Position numbers and translations under genes: made by a program
Assembly (NCBI RefSeq): GCF_007923355.1
Contig: NZ_VOGO01000014.1
Location: 1-64,000 of the forward strand
Direction: 5' to 3'
DNA length: 64,000 nt
Source of the DNA: Falsiphaeobacter marinintestinus
GTDB lineage: Bacteria; Pseudomonadota; Alphaproteobacteria; Rhodobacterales; Rhodobacteraceae
The notes under the pieces: model-generated
Seen by the model: only the letters and a program-made list of their open reading frames with translations
The model's database searches: none
What the model was told of the DNA's origin: nothing
In this document: positions 1 through 7,688 of the stretch, in pieces
Layout of the letters: every line of letters starts with the position of its first letter
Numbering within the stretch: position 1 is the stretch's first letter

Positions 1-351
1 CCTGCAGAAAGGGTCGTCCGAAGTCTGAACCAGATCATTGAATGGCGCGGACAACCGCAGGCAATTCGTGTCGATAATGGACCCGAATATGTCAGTGGCA
101 CGCTCATGGCATGGGCCCAAAAGCGCAACATTCGGCTTGAATACATCCAGCCGGGCAAGCCCCAGCAGAACGCCTACATTGAGCGTTACAATCGCACCGT
201 TCGCGGCGAGTGGTTGGGTCAGTACATCTTTGAAACCATCGAGGAGGCACAGGACCAGGCAACGGAATGGCTCTGGACTTACAACAACGAGCGACCCAAC
301 ATGGGCATCGGCGGCATCACACCCGCAATGAAACTGAAAGCAGCCGCCTGA
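1..351 (+). mobile_element. IS3-family transposase OrfB, 3' part (cut by window start)
   Basis: The reading frame is open from base 1 to the TGA at 349-351 and encodes the C-terminal part of an IS3-type DDE integrase-fold transposase, which cuts and joins the element ends. Visible are the second catalytic Asp in VDNGPEY (about residue 25 of the fragment), the catalytic Glu in NAYIERYNRTVR with the usual spacing, and the family tail YNNERPNMGIGG. The N-terminal half, OrfA and the left end lie outside the window. Just after the stop, the GGACCCC and GGGGGGATT stretch at 360-388 looks like the right terminal region, but without the left end the boundary cannot be fixed. Family assignment is secure. 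Completeness of the element is unknown. Confidence 0.9.
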
Positions 352-354
352 ATT

Positions 355-552
355 CTACGGCTGGACCCCATTAAAAATGGGGGGATTACCGTCGGGCGCA
401 TTTACCATAACCTGAGCGTTCGAAGCTATTACGATGCCGATGTATATCACTGCAAGGATTAGACCGATTAGCAATCCGTGTATCTGCCACCCAAATGCGC
501 CGACCGCCAGTGGGAATAGCTTGGTCAACGGATTTGGTTCGAAGCCCTGCAT
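355..552 (-). pseudogene. Small membrane protein gene, 3' end apparently replaced by IS sequence
   Basis: An ORF of 65 codons begins at ATG 552. A GGGAG ribosome site lies just upstream, and the upstream sequence contains a tandem duplication of CTTTATTTGGGAG. The protein has one clear hydrophobic helix (about residues 18-43, LLIGLILAVIYIGIVIA) and no recognised family. Its last ten or so residues (NPPIFNGVQP) are read from the C/G-rich terminal stretch that follows the transposase, with the stop at 355-357 only a few bases after the transposase stop. I infer that the IS inserted into this gene and replaced its original C-terminus. It may still be expressed as a short protein, or be dead. Confidence 0.45.
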
Positions 553-1168
553 AACATACTCCCAAATAAAGCTCCCAAATAAAGATTTAGCATTGGCCTA
601 GCGCTCATCATTTTGCCAAATTGGCACCAATTTAAACGCTGTTGTGTTCGCACTCAAGCCATTGATCGCCTAGGATGCAGTAAGATAGGTGAGTGTCCGC
701 TCTGGTGAAGCTGCACCGCGGCGATCAAGAATGAGTCGAAGTTCCGGTTTGGGCCGGAAGCGGTAGTAGCGTGTTCGCAGATAAACGGCATTTTGTCCCA
801 CGTTTCTGCCGTTGTTGAGTCGGTGAATGAATGTCCTGTCAAAGTCATCCCCTGCATGTCGGTCAGGTTGCCCGCACGTTGGACATCCTGTTTTTGAACC
901 ATGCCTGTTACGATCAAGACGGGGATGTCGGATGGGGCGTCGTCTGCGGTGAATCGCCCCGCGTTAACCAAATTTTGCGCCGCAGCCTGCGCAATCGGGT
1001 CAAATCGTACGAAACCGGGTGCAGAGTCCCCAATCCGGGATATAGGCGCATTTCATGTATCCCGATTTCGTACGAAAGCGGCGGGAAACCCTCCGATTTG
1101 CATGCGTCCTTAAGTGGCGCAGCCCTGCATAACCCGTCCCGAATTGTGGATTAACCGGGCGAACGCTC
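553..1168. other. Gene-poor region with inverted repeats and possible gene remnant
   Basis: No convincing gene is seen in about 600 bases. One minus-strand frame is open from about 1056 to 654 (best start TTG at 971) with protein-like composition in its first half, but it matches no family I know and has no ribosome site. It may be a decayed gene. Two structures stand out: a perfect 13-bp palindrome TGCCAAATTGGCA at 614-626, and a pair of CGTACG-centred inverted elements at 1005-1014 and 1066-1077. These two elements flank a hairpin with arms AATCcGGGATA and TATCCCGATT. With the adjacent IS, this looks like the scar of past mobile-element activity. Confidence 0.4.
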
Positions 1169-1645
1169 CTAGGCGCGGTAGAACAGATATCGGTCTGGCG
1201 CGATGGTGTCAGGTCCTTTGATCTGCTCGAATCCGACCAGCGGCTGGCCCGACACAAGGTATCCGCCGGGTTGCATGATCGCCGCGATCAGCGGGCTCAG
1301 ACGGGCCGATTCAGCCACGTCGTTGTCTTTGATCCCAGATCCGAAATCGTAATGCGCCAGGGCGATTTTTACCCCTGTTTCCCGCAGTTTACGCAACATC
1401 GGTTCGGCTTCACCCTGCAGGAAATCCTCGGCCGGGGGGGTGCAGGACGGATGGCATTGCAGCACCCGGTCCATCACCCAGATGCGGCGGTCCGGCAGGA
1501 TTTCACGCAGATGGTCATAGGTGCGCCCGTTGCCCAGCCCGAAATCGACCACGTCGCCCTCGATCCCGGTAATCTGGTCCGCCATCCAGTTCAGCCCATC
1601 CCGCTGAGCAGCCAGACGGCGAAGCATAGAATCCAATCGACTCAT
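1169..1645 (-). CDS. Class I SAM-dependent methyltransferase-like protein
   Basis: This 158-residue protein has a short Rossmann-type methyltransferase core. The glycine motif VDFGLGNGRTYDHL at about residues 34-47 replaces the usual ExGxGxG, and it is followed by an acidic strand-2 end (WVMDR) and a C-terminal LSPLIAAIMQPGGYLVS segment. The start at 1645 makes an ATGA overlap with the deacetylase gene upstream, so I prefer it to the in-frame start at 1678. It is the last gene of the minus-strand glycan operon, which suggests it methylates a sugar or lipid of that product. A clear paralogue lies at 20755-21240. The family is known only as an uncharacterised alphaproteobacterial methyltransferase, so the substrate is unknown. 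Confidence 0.75.
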   Translation of the reverse strand: MSRLDSMLRRLAAQRDGLNWMADQITGIEGDVVDFGLGNGRTYDHLREILPDRRIWVMDRVLQCHPSCTPPAEDFLQGEAEPMLRKLRETGVKIALAHYDFGSGIKDNDVAESARLSPLIAAIMQPGGYLVSGQPLVGFEQIKGPDTIAPDRYLFYRA

Positions 1646-2409
1646 AGGGTTAGATCCTTTTTGGTTGCAGCAATCCACGGACGCACGGGCCCGGCCATCA
1701 GTCGGGTCACAAGCGCTGCCATGAACTCCCAGATCGCGTCGTCATGTGCAAGGTGATGCGTCAACAGGCCATAAGGTTCCGCGTTGTCCGCCCGCCCTTC
1801 GCGTCGGTCCGCCAGTTGTCCAGCGATCTGCGCGATCAGCCGATCAGGTGCCACCAGCGACCGGCTGCCCTTCCAGTCAATCGGATCCAGATGCGTGTTG
1901 ATACAGGCCAGACCCGGCGCCGCCATCGCCGCCTTGCGCGGCGTGAAAGTCGACATTGCGGTATACCCCAGCGCTGGCAATCCGATCACAACCTCGGGCG
2001 CGATGCGGTTCCAGGGGGGCACGAACATTTGCCTCAGACTATCACCGAACAACGACGTCAATCGCTCAAGCCCAGCCCTCGCATCTTCCAACGCCGCCGC
2101 CGTTGGCCTGTGCGCTCCGAACTCAGCTTTCTTCTCGCCCAGAGGCGCATGGTTGCGATGCGCCCAACCGTGCACAACCGGGATCAACGTCGGGTTGGCC
2201 CGTACTGCCGCCACCAGAGCGGGCGTCGCGCCCGATGGAATGATGGCCAGATGAACGTTCAGCCCGGTCTGGTCGGACAGAGCGGTCAAGCGACCAAGCG
2301 CCGCCGTCGGCGCTACGGCATCGTCGTCGCGCCACCAGACGGGCAAGGTCAGGCCCTGCTCGGTCCACATTGCCAGTTCGGCATCCAGAGAAGACCAATC
2401 AAGTGTCAT
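1642..2409 (-). CDS. NodB-like polysaccharide deacetylase family protein
   Basis: This 255-residue cytoplasmic protein lacks a signal peptide. The N-terminal VWWRDDDAV motif (about residues 23-31) carries the paired aspartates of NodB-type carbohydrate esterases, and VVHGWAHRNH (about 78-87) supplies the histidine metal ligands. A later VPPWNR matches the downstream loop. Such enzymes remove N-acetyl groups from amino sugars using a bound metal ion. The gene overlaps both neighbours by 4 bases (ATGA), so translation is coupled to the MurG-like glycosyltransferase upstream and the methyltransferase downstream. The context says the substrate is probably a nucleotide- or lipid-linked sugar intermediate of the operon's glycan. 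The exact substrate is not deducible. Confidence 0.8.
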   Translation of the reverse strand: MTLDWSSLDAELAMWTEQGLTLPVWWRDDDAVAPTAALGRLTALSDQTGLNVHLAIIPSGATPALVAAVRANPTLIPVVHGWAHRNHAPLGEKKAEFGAHRPTAAALEDARAGLERLTSLFGDSLRQMFVPPWNRIAPEVVIGLPALGYTAMSTFTPRKAAMAAPGLACINTHLDPIDWKGSRSLVAPDRLIAQIAGQLADRREGRADNAEPYGLLTHHLAHDDAIWEFMAALVTRLMAGPVRPWIAATKKDLTL

Positions 2410-3548
2410 GACCGTGCCCTAACCATCCTGCAAGCGATTGAAACGGATTGCTCTGCCCCGTCGAAACCCAGCGAAAGATCCTGCCGAGGCCCTTGCTCAA
2501 GCACCTGAGTGACCGCCAGGCGCAAGGCATCCGGTGTCATTTGTGCACTTCGCAGAACCGAAAACCCGGTCAGGGCGGCGAGGCTTTCGGCGCGCAGCCC
2601 CTGTTCGACCTCGTTGCCTGCGTCAAAGGGGATCAAAACCGACGGCGTTCCGGCCTGCAACAGATCCAACGCCGTATTGTACCCGCACATGCTGACCGAT
2701 GCCGCCGCGTGTTTCAGCATCTGGCGAAAATCGGGCCGGGCCGGTTCGATGATCGTTGCTGTGCCTTGCGCCTGCTCACGCAACGCCGCAATCCGGTCGC
2801 CAGCATCGCTTCCTCCGACCAAAAGCCGCCAGCGCGCGTCGGGCATCAGTCGGGCCGCATCGACAGCGGTTTGAAACAATCGTGTCCCGACTGAGCCGCC
2901 CCCGGCACTGACAAGGATCTCGCTGTCGCCCGCGCGGTCCGGATGCACGCCAGCCGCCGGAGGGGCGACATATCCGGTATACCGCAGCTTGTCCCGCAGC
3001 ATCTCTGACACTGGCCAACTGCGCTCCAGCCGGGTGGTCTGAGGATCAGAATGCACCAGCACAGCATCATAAAGCTGTTCGATAATCTGGTCAGCCCGCT
3101 CGGCCTTGGCCGGTTTCGATGGCGGGGCAAGGATGTCCCGGATCGATGACAGAACAATGGGCCGGTGTGCCATTGCGTGGGCGGCGTTGAGCACATCCAG
3201 AAACTCTTCCGACAGGATGCGGCGGCCAAAGGGGAACAGTTCGGTGATCAGGATATCGGGCTGAAAGCTGGTCAGAGTGGCCTTTTGCACGGCCTGCCGT
3301 TCAGCCAACAGGGCGTCGTTTACCCGCCCGCCATGTTGGTCCAGCAACGTCGTGAAATTGGTCCCATCGGATCGCAAAGGCGGCAACTGGATGATTTCCA
3401 CACCTGAATGATCAAGCTGCGGCGCGGGCATTCCCCCCGAACACAGCTTTACAATGTGCCCATCAGCGGCAAAGGCCCGGGCAAGGGTCAGCGCGCGGCT
3501 TAGATGGCCGGTTCCCAAAAGATGCGTGACGCTGATCAGAACCTTCAC
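2406..3548 (-). CDS. MurG-like (GT28-type) glycosyltransferase
   Basis: This 380-residue GT-B fold protein begins with the donor/acceptor loop VTHLLGTGHLSRALTLARAF (residues 7-26), typical of MurG/UGT-like enzymes. The C-terminal half carries VSAGGGSVGTRL, then SMCGYNTALDLLQAGTPSVLIPF, the standard nucleotide-sugar binding segment of family 28. No membrane helix is visible. It overlaps the histidine phosphatase gene upstream and the deacetylase gene downstream by 4 bases each. It resembles the product of 6453-7688 in overall plan, so the operon has two MurG-type enzymes as well as two GT4 enzymes. Donor and acceptor sugars are unknown. Confidence 0.85.
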   Translation of the reverse strand: MKVLISVTHLLGTGHLSRALTLARAFAADGHIVKLCSGGMPAPQLDHSGVEIIQLPPLRSDGTNFTTLLDQHGGRVNDALLAERQAVQKATLTSFQPDILITELFPFGRRILSEEFLDVLNAAHAMAHRPIVLSSIRDILAPPSKPAKAERADQIIEQLYDAVLVHSDPQTTRLERSWPVSEMLRDKLRYTGYVAPPAAGVHPDRAGDSEILVSAGGGSVGTRLFQTAVDAARLMPDARWRLLVGGSDAGDRIAALREQAQGTATIIEPARPDFRQMLKHAAASVSMCGYNTALDLLQAGTPSVLIPFDAGNEVEQGLRAESLAALTGFSVLRSAQMTPDALRLAVTQVLEQGPRQDLSLGFDGAEQSVSIACRMVRARS

Positions 3549-4135
3549 GATGCAGCCGTTTCTCGGATCAGGCGAACAGGGTCCGGTTCAGCGCTCAGGC
3601 GTGTCCCGTCGACGTGCAAAACGAACAACCGGTTGCGTTTGATGCGGAACGGGGCGGGTCCGTCGAAATCCCATCCATGGGCGCGGGCCAGCAGAATGCG
3701 CATGATCCCGATATGGCAAACGACAACCGCGTCGGATTGCAATGACGCCACCCATGGCTGCAGGCGGGACCACAGATCAGCGGGGCTTTCGCCGCCGGGC
3801 GCATGATAGTCCCAGCCCCAATCTTCGATATGCCGGAACCCGCTGTTAGGTGTTTCCAGCAGGTCGACACCGCGCTGGCCTTCCCATTCACCCCAGTTCA
3901 TCTCGGTCAGTTCAGGCGCGATGCGAGGGGCACGGCCGCTGACAATCCGTGCGGTTTCTTCGGCGCGGCCCAACGGGCTGGACCACAGATCGGCTGAATC
4001 CCATGGCGCTGGCAAATGGTACTGTGCCAACTCGGTGCGCGCATCGTCATCCAGAGGGATATCACTTGCGCCCTGAATGCGTCCGGCGCGGTTCCATGCG
4101 GTGTGGCCGTGGCGCAGCATTGCCAATCTTATCAT
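3545..4135 (-). CDS. Histidine phosphatase family protein (phosphoglycerate mutase-like)
   Basis: This 196-residue protein starts with the catalytic LRHGHTAWN motif (residues 8-16), which carries the phosphohistidine. The second basic pocket is at SSPLGRAEETA, the acid at ELTEMNWGEWEG, and the second catalytic histidine in VVCHIGIMRIL. These are the complete landmarks of branch 1 of the histidine phosphatase superfamily. Enzymes of this branch dephosphorylate sugar phosphates, cobalamin intermediates and similar small molecules. Here it sits with 4-base overlaps between two glycosyltransferase genes, so a sugar-phosphate or lipid-phosphate intermediate of the glycan is the likeliest substrate. 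That is inference from context. Confidence 0.85.
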   Translation of the reverse strand: MIRLAMLRHGHTAWNRAGRIQGASDIPLDDDARTELAQYHLPAPWDSADLWSSPLGRAEETARIVSGRAPRIAPELTEMNWGEWEGQRGVDLLETPNSGFRHIEDWGWDYHAPGGESPADLWSRLQPWVASLQSDAVVVCHIGIMRILLARAHGWDFDGPAPFRIKRNRLFVLHVDGTRLSAEPDPVRLIRETAAS

Positions 4136-5211
4136 GCGTGATCCTCCAGAAGCGGCGCGACGACGGCCCAGAACCGGTCCGTTGCAGCGGGGCGCAGATG
4201 GCTGGCCTGCACCATGTCCCGCGCGGCGGCCCCGGTTTTGCGGCGCAGGGCCGGGTCGGTCAAAAGCGTATCAATCTTTGCGGCAAGGGCAACCGGCCCA
4301 TCTTCGGGCGCTGGATATGAACCGGGCAGGATCACGTCGCGCACTCCGGGGCGGTCCTGCGCGATCACAGGAACTCCGGCGGCCTGCGCTTCCAGATAGA
4401 CCATGCCGAAGCCTTCATTGACACCGGGCCACAGGAAAGCTCCCGCGTTTGCATAAACATGCTTCAGCGCCGGGCGATCAAGTTGGCCAAGGAACTGCAC
4501 GCGCTTGCCAAACTGGGCCATCATCGCTTCGACCTCGGACCGGGCAGAGCCATCGCCGACGATGTCCAGCCGCCAATCGGGCGCGGTCAAGTGCGGCAGC
4601 GTGTCGGCGATCACCCGGTACGACGCCAACTTATCCCCGTCGCGCATCATCCCAACGGTCAGCATTGGACCCGTGCAATCTGATGGTTTGGGCAGATCTT
4701 CATCGGGCAGAAACGGTGGCAAATGCGCCAGGGTCTGATGCGCCAACCGGTCTCGTTCTAATGCGAGGCGATCATGGGCCGTCAGGTAGAACACCACATC
4801 GGCGGCATCGCAGGCCTCTTCAGCCGATTTGGCAAACCCGGCCCAACGCCCGGTCAGGCGGCTTTTGGCGCGCGAGGCTTCGATTTGTACATAAGGTAAT
4901 CCCCGCGCCTTGCAGACGGCGGGGCCAATCAGATCGGGGACCTTGTAATAGTTGTGATAGGTGACCCACAGGTCGGTGTTGGCAGGCAAGGTTTCGATCA
5001 GACGGGCGACCTCGGCCTTGGCAGCCTCGCGCAAGGCGTCCTGTTTGACGGCATCGCCTTTGGAATCCCGCAGGCGCAGGTTTGACACCAGATCGACCTG
5101 CGCGCGGTTTGCGCCAATGGCAGTGATCAGATTGCGGGCCATTTCGCGGTCGCCAGACGGGACAGGGTCATCGGGCGGCTTCATGGGGGCGAAAAAGGCG
5201 ACCCGCGTCAT
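4132..5211 (-). CDS. Glycosyltransferase family 4 protein
   Basis: This 359-residue GT-B protein has the GT4 C-terminal signature: WRLDIVGDGSARSEVEAM (donor-binding domain start), VQFLGQLDRPALKHVYANA, then PGVNEGFGMVYLEAQAAGVPVIA, where the EGFGxxxLEAxAxGxP pattern contains the EX7E-type catalytic/donor residues. The N-terminal domain is less conserved (starts MTRVAFFAPMKPPDDPVPSGD). No membrane segment is seen. It begins 3 bases after the stop of the upstream GT4 gene and overlaps the histidine phosphatase gene by 4 bases. It should transfer a sugar from a nucleotide donor to the growing glycan. The sugar identity is unknown. Confidence 0.85.
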   Translation of the reverse strand: MTRVAFFAPMKPPDDPVPSGDREMARNLITAIGANRAQVDLVSNLRLRDSKGDAVKQDALREAAKAEVARLIETLPANTDLWVTYHNYYKVPDLIGPAVCKARGLPYVQIEASRAKSRLTGRWAGFAKSAEEACDAADVVFYLTAHDRLALERDRLAHQTLAHLPPFLPDEDLPKPSDCTGPMLTVGMMRDGDKLASYRVIADTLPHLTAPDWRLDIVGDGSARSEVEAMMAQFGKRVQFLGQLDRPALKHVYANAGAFLWPGVNEGFGMVYLEAQAAGVPVIAQDRPGVRDVILPGSYPAPEDGPVALAAKIDTLLTDPALRRKTGAAARDMVQASHLRPAATDRFWAVVAPLLEDHA

Positions 5212-5214
5212 GGT

Positions 5215-6456
5215 TTAACCGTCCAGCAATGCTGTCAGACGGGATGACAGCCGCGCGATGCCGGGGTCCATGCCGAAGTCTGCGATCAGCCGGTCATAAG
5301 CGGCGTCGGCCATGCGCGCAGAGCCTGCAGGGTCGTGGGCGATCTGGGTCATGGCGGCGGCCAGCGCGTCGGGTGCGTCATCCGCCAACAGCCCATGCGT
5401 GCCGCTATCGATAAACTCGGGGATCGCGGCGACAGCGGTCGACAGGATCGCCAGTTTTTGCGAGGCCGCTTCCATCAGCACATTCGGCAACCCGTCGCGA
5501 TCGCCATCCGATGCAATCCGGCTGGGCAGGGCGAACAGATCGGCGCTGCGCATGGCATCGATCACCTCGGGCTGATTGCAGGCGCCGCGCCATGTAATGC
5601 GGTCGCCAATCCCAAGGTCAGCGGCCAGAGCCTCCAGCGCCGTGCCAAGCGTGCCGCCGCCGATATGGATCCAGTGCCAATCCACGTCGTCGGGCAACAT
5701 GGACAGCGCCGCGACAAGCCTGTCAAAGCCCTTCTTTTCGACCAGTCGGCCAACCGAAACGATGCGAAACGGGTCATTGACCTGTCGCGCAACGCGCGTG
5801 GGTGGTGCCGGAAACCGGGTCAGATCCAACCCGTGATAGATCAGATCAACACGACCCGGATCATCCGCCAAAGATTGCAGGTGTTCGGCGCCATAGGCTG
5901 TGCAGGTCGCCCCAAAGGCCGCGCCATGGGTCGTGGCGGTCAGCTTTTCGCGTTTTTCCCACTCGGGCGAGGTCCAGATGTCTTTGGCATGGGCCGAAAA
6001 GCTCCATGGCAGGCCGCGCATGATCGCAGCATATCGCGCGACCGAGGACGGCGTGTGCATGAAATGCGCATATAACGCTCGGGCGTCGCCGGTCAGCTCT
6101 GCGGCCAGAACACAGGCCTGCCCGAACCGGCGAATGCGGTTGTGGGTCAGATCGCGGCGCAGATCTGCGCGCCAAACACGATACGCCTCGGCATATCCCG
6201 GCAAGGTCTGCGCGACAGAACGGGCGGCCCAGACACGCTGCGGTTCATCGTACAGATACTCGGGCAGGTAAAACACCCGCGCATTCAAGCGGTCATGCAA
6301 CGGATGGCGCTTGGTGTCCGTCGGGTGGCGCAGGGACCAGATATCGAACCGGTGTCCGGCGTCTTCCAGCGCAACAAGTTCCTGCGCGATAAAGGTTTCG
6401 GACAAGCGAGGCCAGCCCTTGACCAGAACGGCAAGCGGGGGATCGGTGGGTGTCAT
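5215..6456 (-). CDS. Glycosyltransferase family 4 protein (colanic-acid type)
   Basis: This 413-residue protein begins LAVLVKGWPRLSETFIAQEL, a start typical of colanic acid/exopolysaccharide GT4 enzymes (the SETFI motif). The donor domain shows FRIVSVGRLVEKKGFDRLV, then IHIGGGTLGTALEALA, ITWRGACNQPEVIDAM and LPNVLMEAASQKLAILS. It follows the MurG-like gene at 6453-7688 with a 4-base overlap. It is a cytosolic retaining transferase by family. The acceptor is presumably a lipid-linked glycan, though no membrane anchor is encoded here. Confidence 0.87.
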   Translation of the reverse strand: MTPTDPPLAVLVKGWPRLSETFIAQELVALEDAGHRFDIWSLRHPTDTKRHPLHDRLNARVFYLPEYLYDEPQRVWAARSVAQTLPGYAEAYRVWRADLRRDLTHNRIRRFGQACVLAAELTGDARALYAHFMHTPSSVARYAAIMRGLPWSFSAHAKDIWTSPEWEKREKLTATTHGAAFGATCTAYGAEHLQSLADDPGRVDLIYHGLDLTRFPAPPTRVARQVNDPFRIVSVGRLVEKKGFDRLVAALSMLPDDVDWHWIHIGGGTLGTALEALAADLGIGDRITWRGACNQPEVIDAMRSADLFALPSRIASDGDRDGLPNVLMEAASQKLAILSTAVAAIPEFIDSGTHGLLADDAPDALAAAMTQIAHDPAGSARMADAAYDRLIADFGMDPGIARLSSRLTALLDG

Positions 6457-7688
6457 GAGGGGTTTGACGTCTCGTCCTGGCCCAGAAGGGCGGCAATGCG
6501 GCGGGTCACGCAGTCGAGCCCGTCAAGCAATCCGTCGCTGCCCGATTCCGAGGGCAGTTGTTGATCGGGCAGGGCACGAATGGCACGGATCATCGATTGC
6601 GGGGACAACCCGTCGCGGGTTTCTTCCAGCATGCGGACAAGGCCAAGATCTTCGGCGCGGCTGGCGCGTATCCACTGTTCAAGGCGCGGGACGGTGCGGG
6701 GCACGATCACGGCGCGTTTGTCGAACGACAGCACCTCGCAGAAGGTGTTATAGCCGCCCATGCACACAACGCTTTCGGCGCCGGCAAACAAGGTCTCAAT
6801 ACGGGATTCGAACCCGACAGCCGTGACACGGCCATTCAGCTTCTCAACCCGCGTTTCAAAATCATCCCGGGTTTCGCCCGACAGGAACGGTCCGTAAACC
6901 AGCACCGCACGTGGCGACAGATCCGGGTCTTGCTCATAAGCTGACAACACCAGATCAACCATTGCGCGGCCATCTCCACCGCCACCAGGTGTAATCAGCA
7001 CGTAAGGTTGTTCAGGCGGATCCCCGACATCGCCCAGATCGCGGCGCAAATAGCCGGTCCAGCGGATACGTTTCTGCGCAGCCTCCGTCAGATCAAGCCC
7101 GGCGGTCGGATCATAGATCGACCGTTGTCCGTAAACCCAGATTTCATCGTAGTAGGTTTCGGTTGCCTGCAGCGCGCCCTTGCGTTCCCACTCGACAGCC
7201 AGAACCTCGGGTTCATCCAGCACGTCGCGCAGCCCCAGGACAATCTTGGTGCGTCCGGTTTCGCGGAAATGATCCAGCGTCGGGATCAGCTCACCACGAA
7301 ACCCGGTCGGTTCCTTGTCGACGATCAGCACATCCGGGTCGTATTGTTTGGCCGATGTCAGGATCAGTTCCGACCGCAGTTCGGTGACGTCTTCGATGTC
7401 CAGCCCGATCGCTTGCGATGCATAGCTTCCGTCGCTCAGCTTGGTGACACCGGGCAGTCGGATATGGTCGACTCTGTCGGCAAAAGCAAAACGCCCGGCG
7501 ACGGGCGACCCGGTCAGGATCAAGGCGGACGCGTCCGGGATGGCATCCGTAATCGCGGCCGCCAACGCGCGCGAGCGTCTGAGATGGCCCAGCCCGAACG
7601 TGTCATGGCTGTACAGCATAATGCGCGGCGCGCGCGCTTTGACAGGGGCATTTGGCTGAGAGGATGCGGGCAGGGTCATGAAGTTCAC
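6453..7688 (-). CDS. MurG-like predicted glycosyltransferase (COG4671 type)
   Basis: This 411-residue protein opens with MLYSHDTFGLGHLRRSRALA (about residues 25-44), the hallmark of the COG4671 predicted glycosyltransferases related to MurG. Its C-terminal half has VLITPGGGGDGRAMVD and VVCMGGYNTFCEVLSFDKRAVIVPR, equivalent to the UDP-sugar site of family 28. It overlaps the dehydrogenase gene upstream and the GT4 gene downstream by 4 bases each. The preceding gene makes a UDP-uronic acid, so this enzyme is a reasonable candidate to use that donor. That link is inference. Confidence 0.83.
   Translation of the reverse strand: MNFMTLPASSQPNAPVKARAPRIMLYSHDTFGLGHLRRSRALAAAITDAIPDASALILTGSPVAGRFAFADRVDHIRLPGVTKLSDGSYASQAIGLDIEDVTELRSELILTSAKQYDPDVLIVDKEPTGFRGELIPTLDHFRETGRTKIVLGLRDVLDEPEVLAVEWERKGALQATETYYDEIWVYGQRSIYDPTAGLDLTEAAQKRIRWTGYLRRDLGDVGDPPEQPYVLITPGGGGDGRAMVDLVLSAYEQDPDLSPRAVLVYGPFLSGETRDDFETRVEKLNGRVTAVGFESRIETLFAGAESVVCMGGYNTFCEVLSFDKRAVIVPRTVPRLEQWIRASRAEDLGLVRMLEETRDGLSPQSMIRAIRALPDQQLPSESGSDGLLDGLDCVTRRIAALLGQDETSNPS

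Noticed and set aside
831-1154. Plus-strand frame in the gene-poor region
   Set aside because: No ribosome site, no recognisable fold, and it runs through the inverted repeats.
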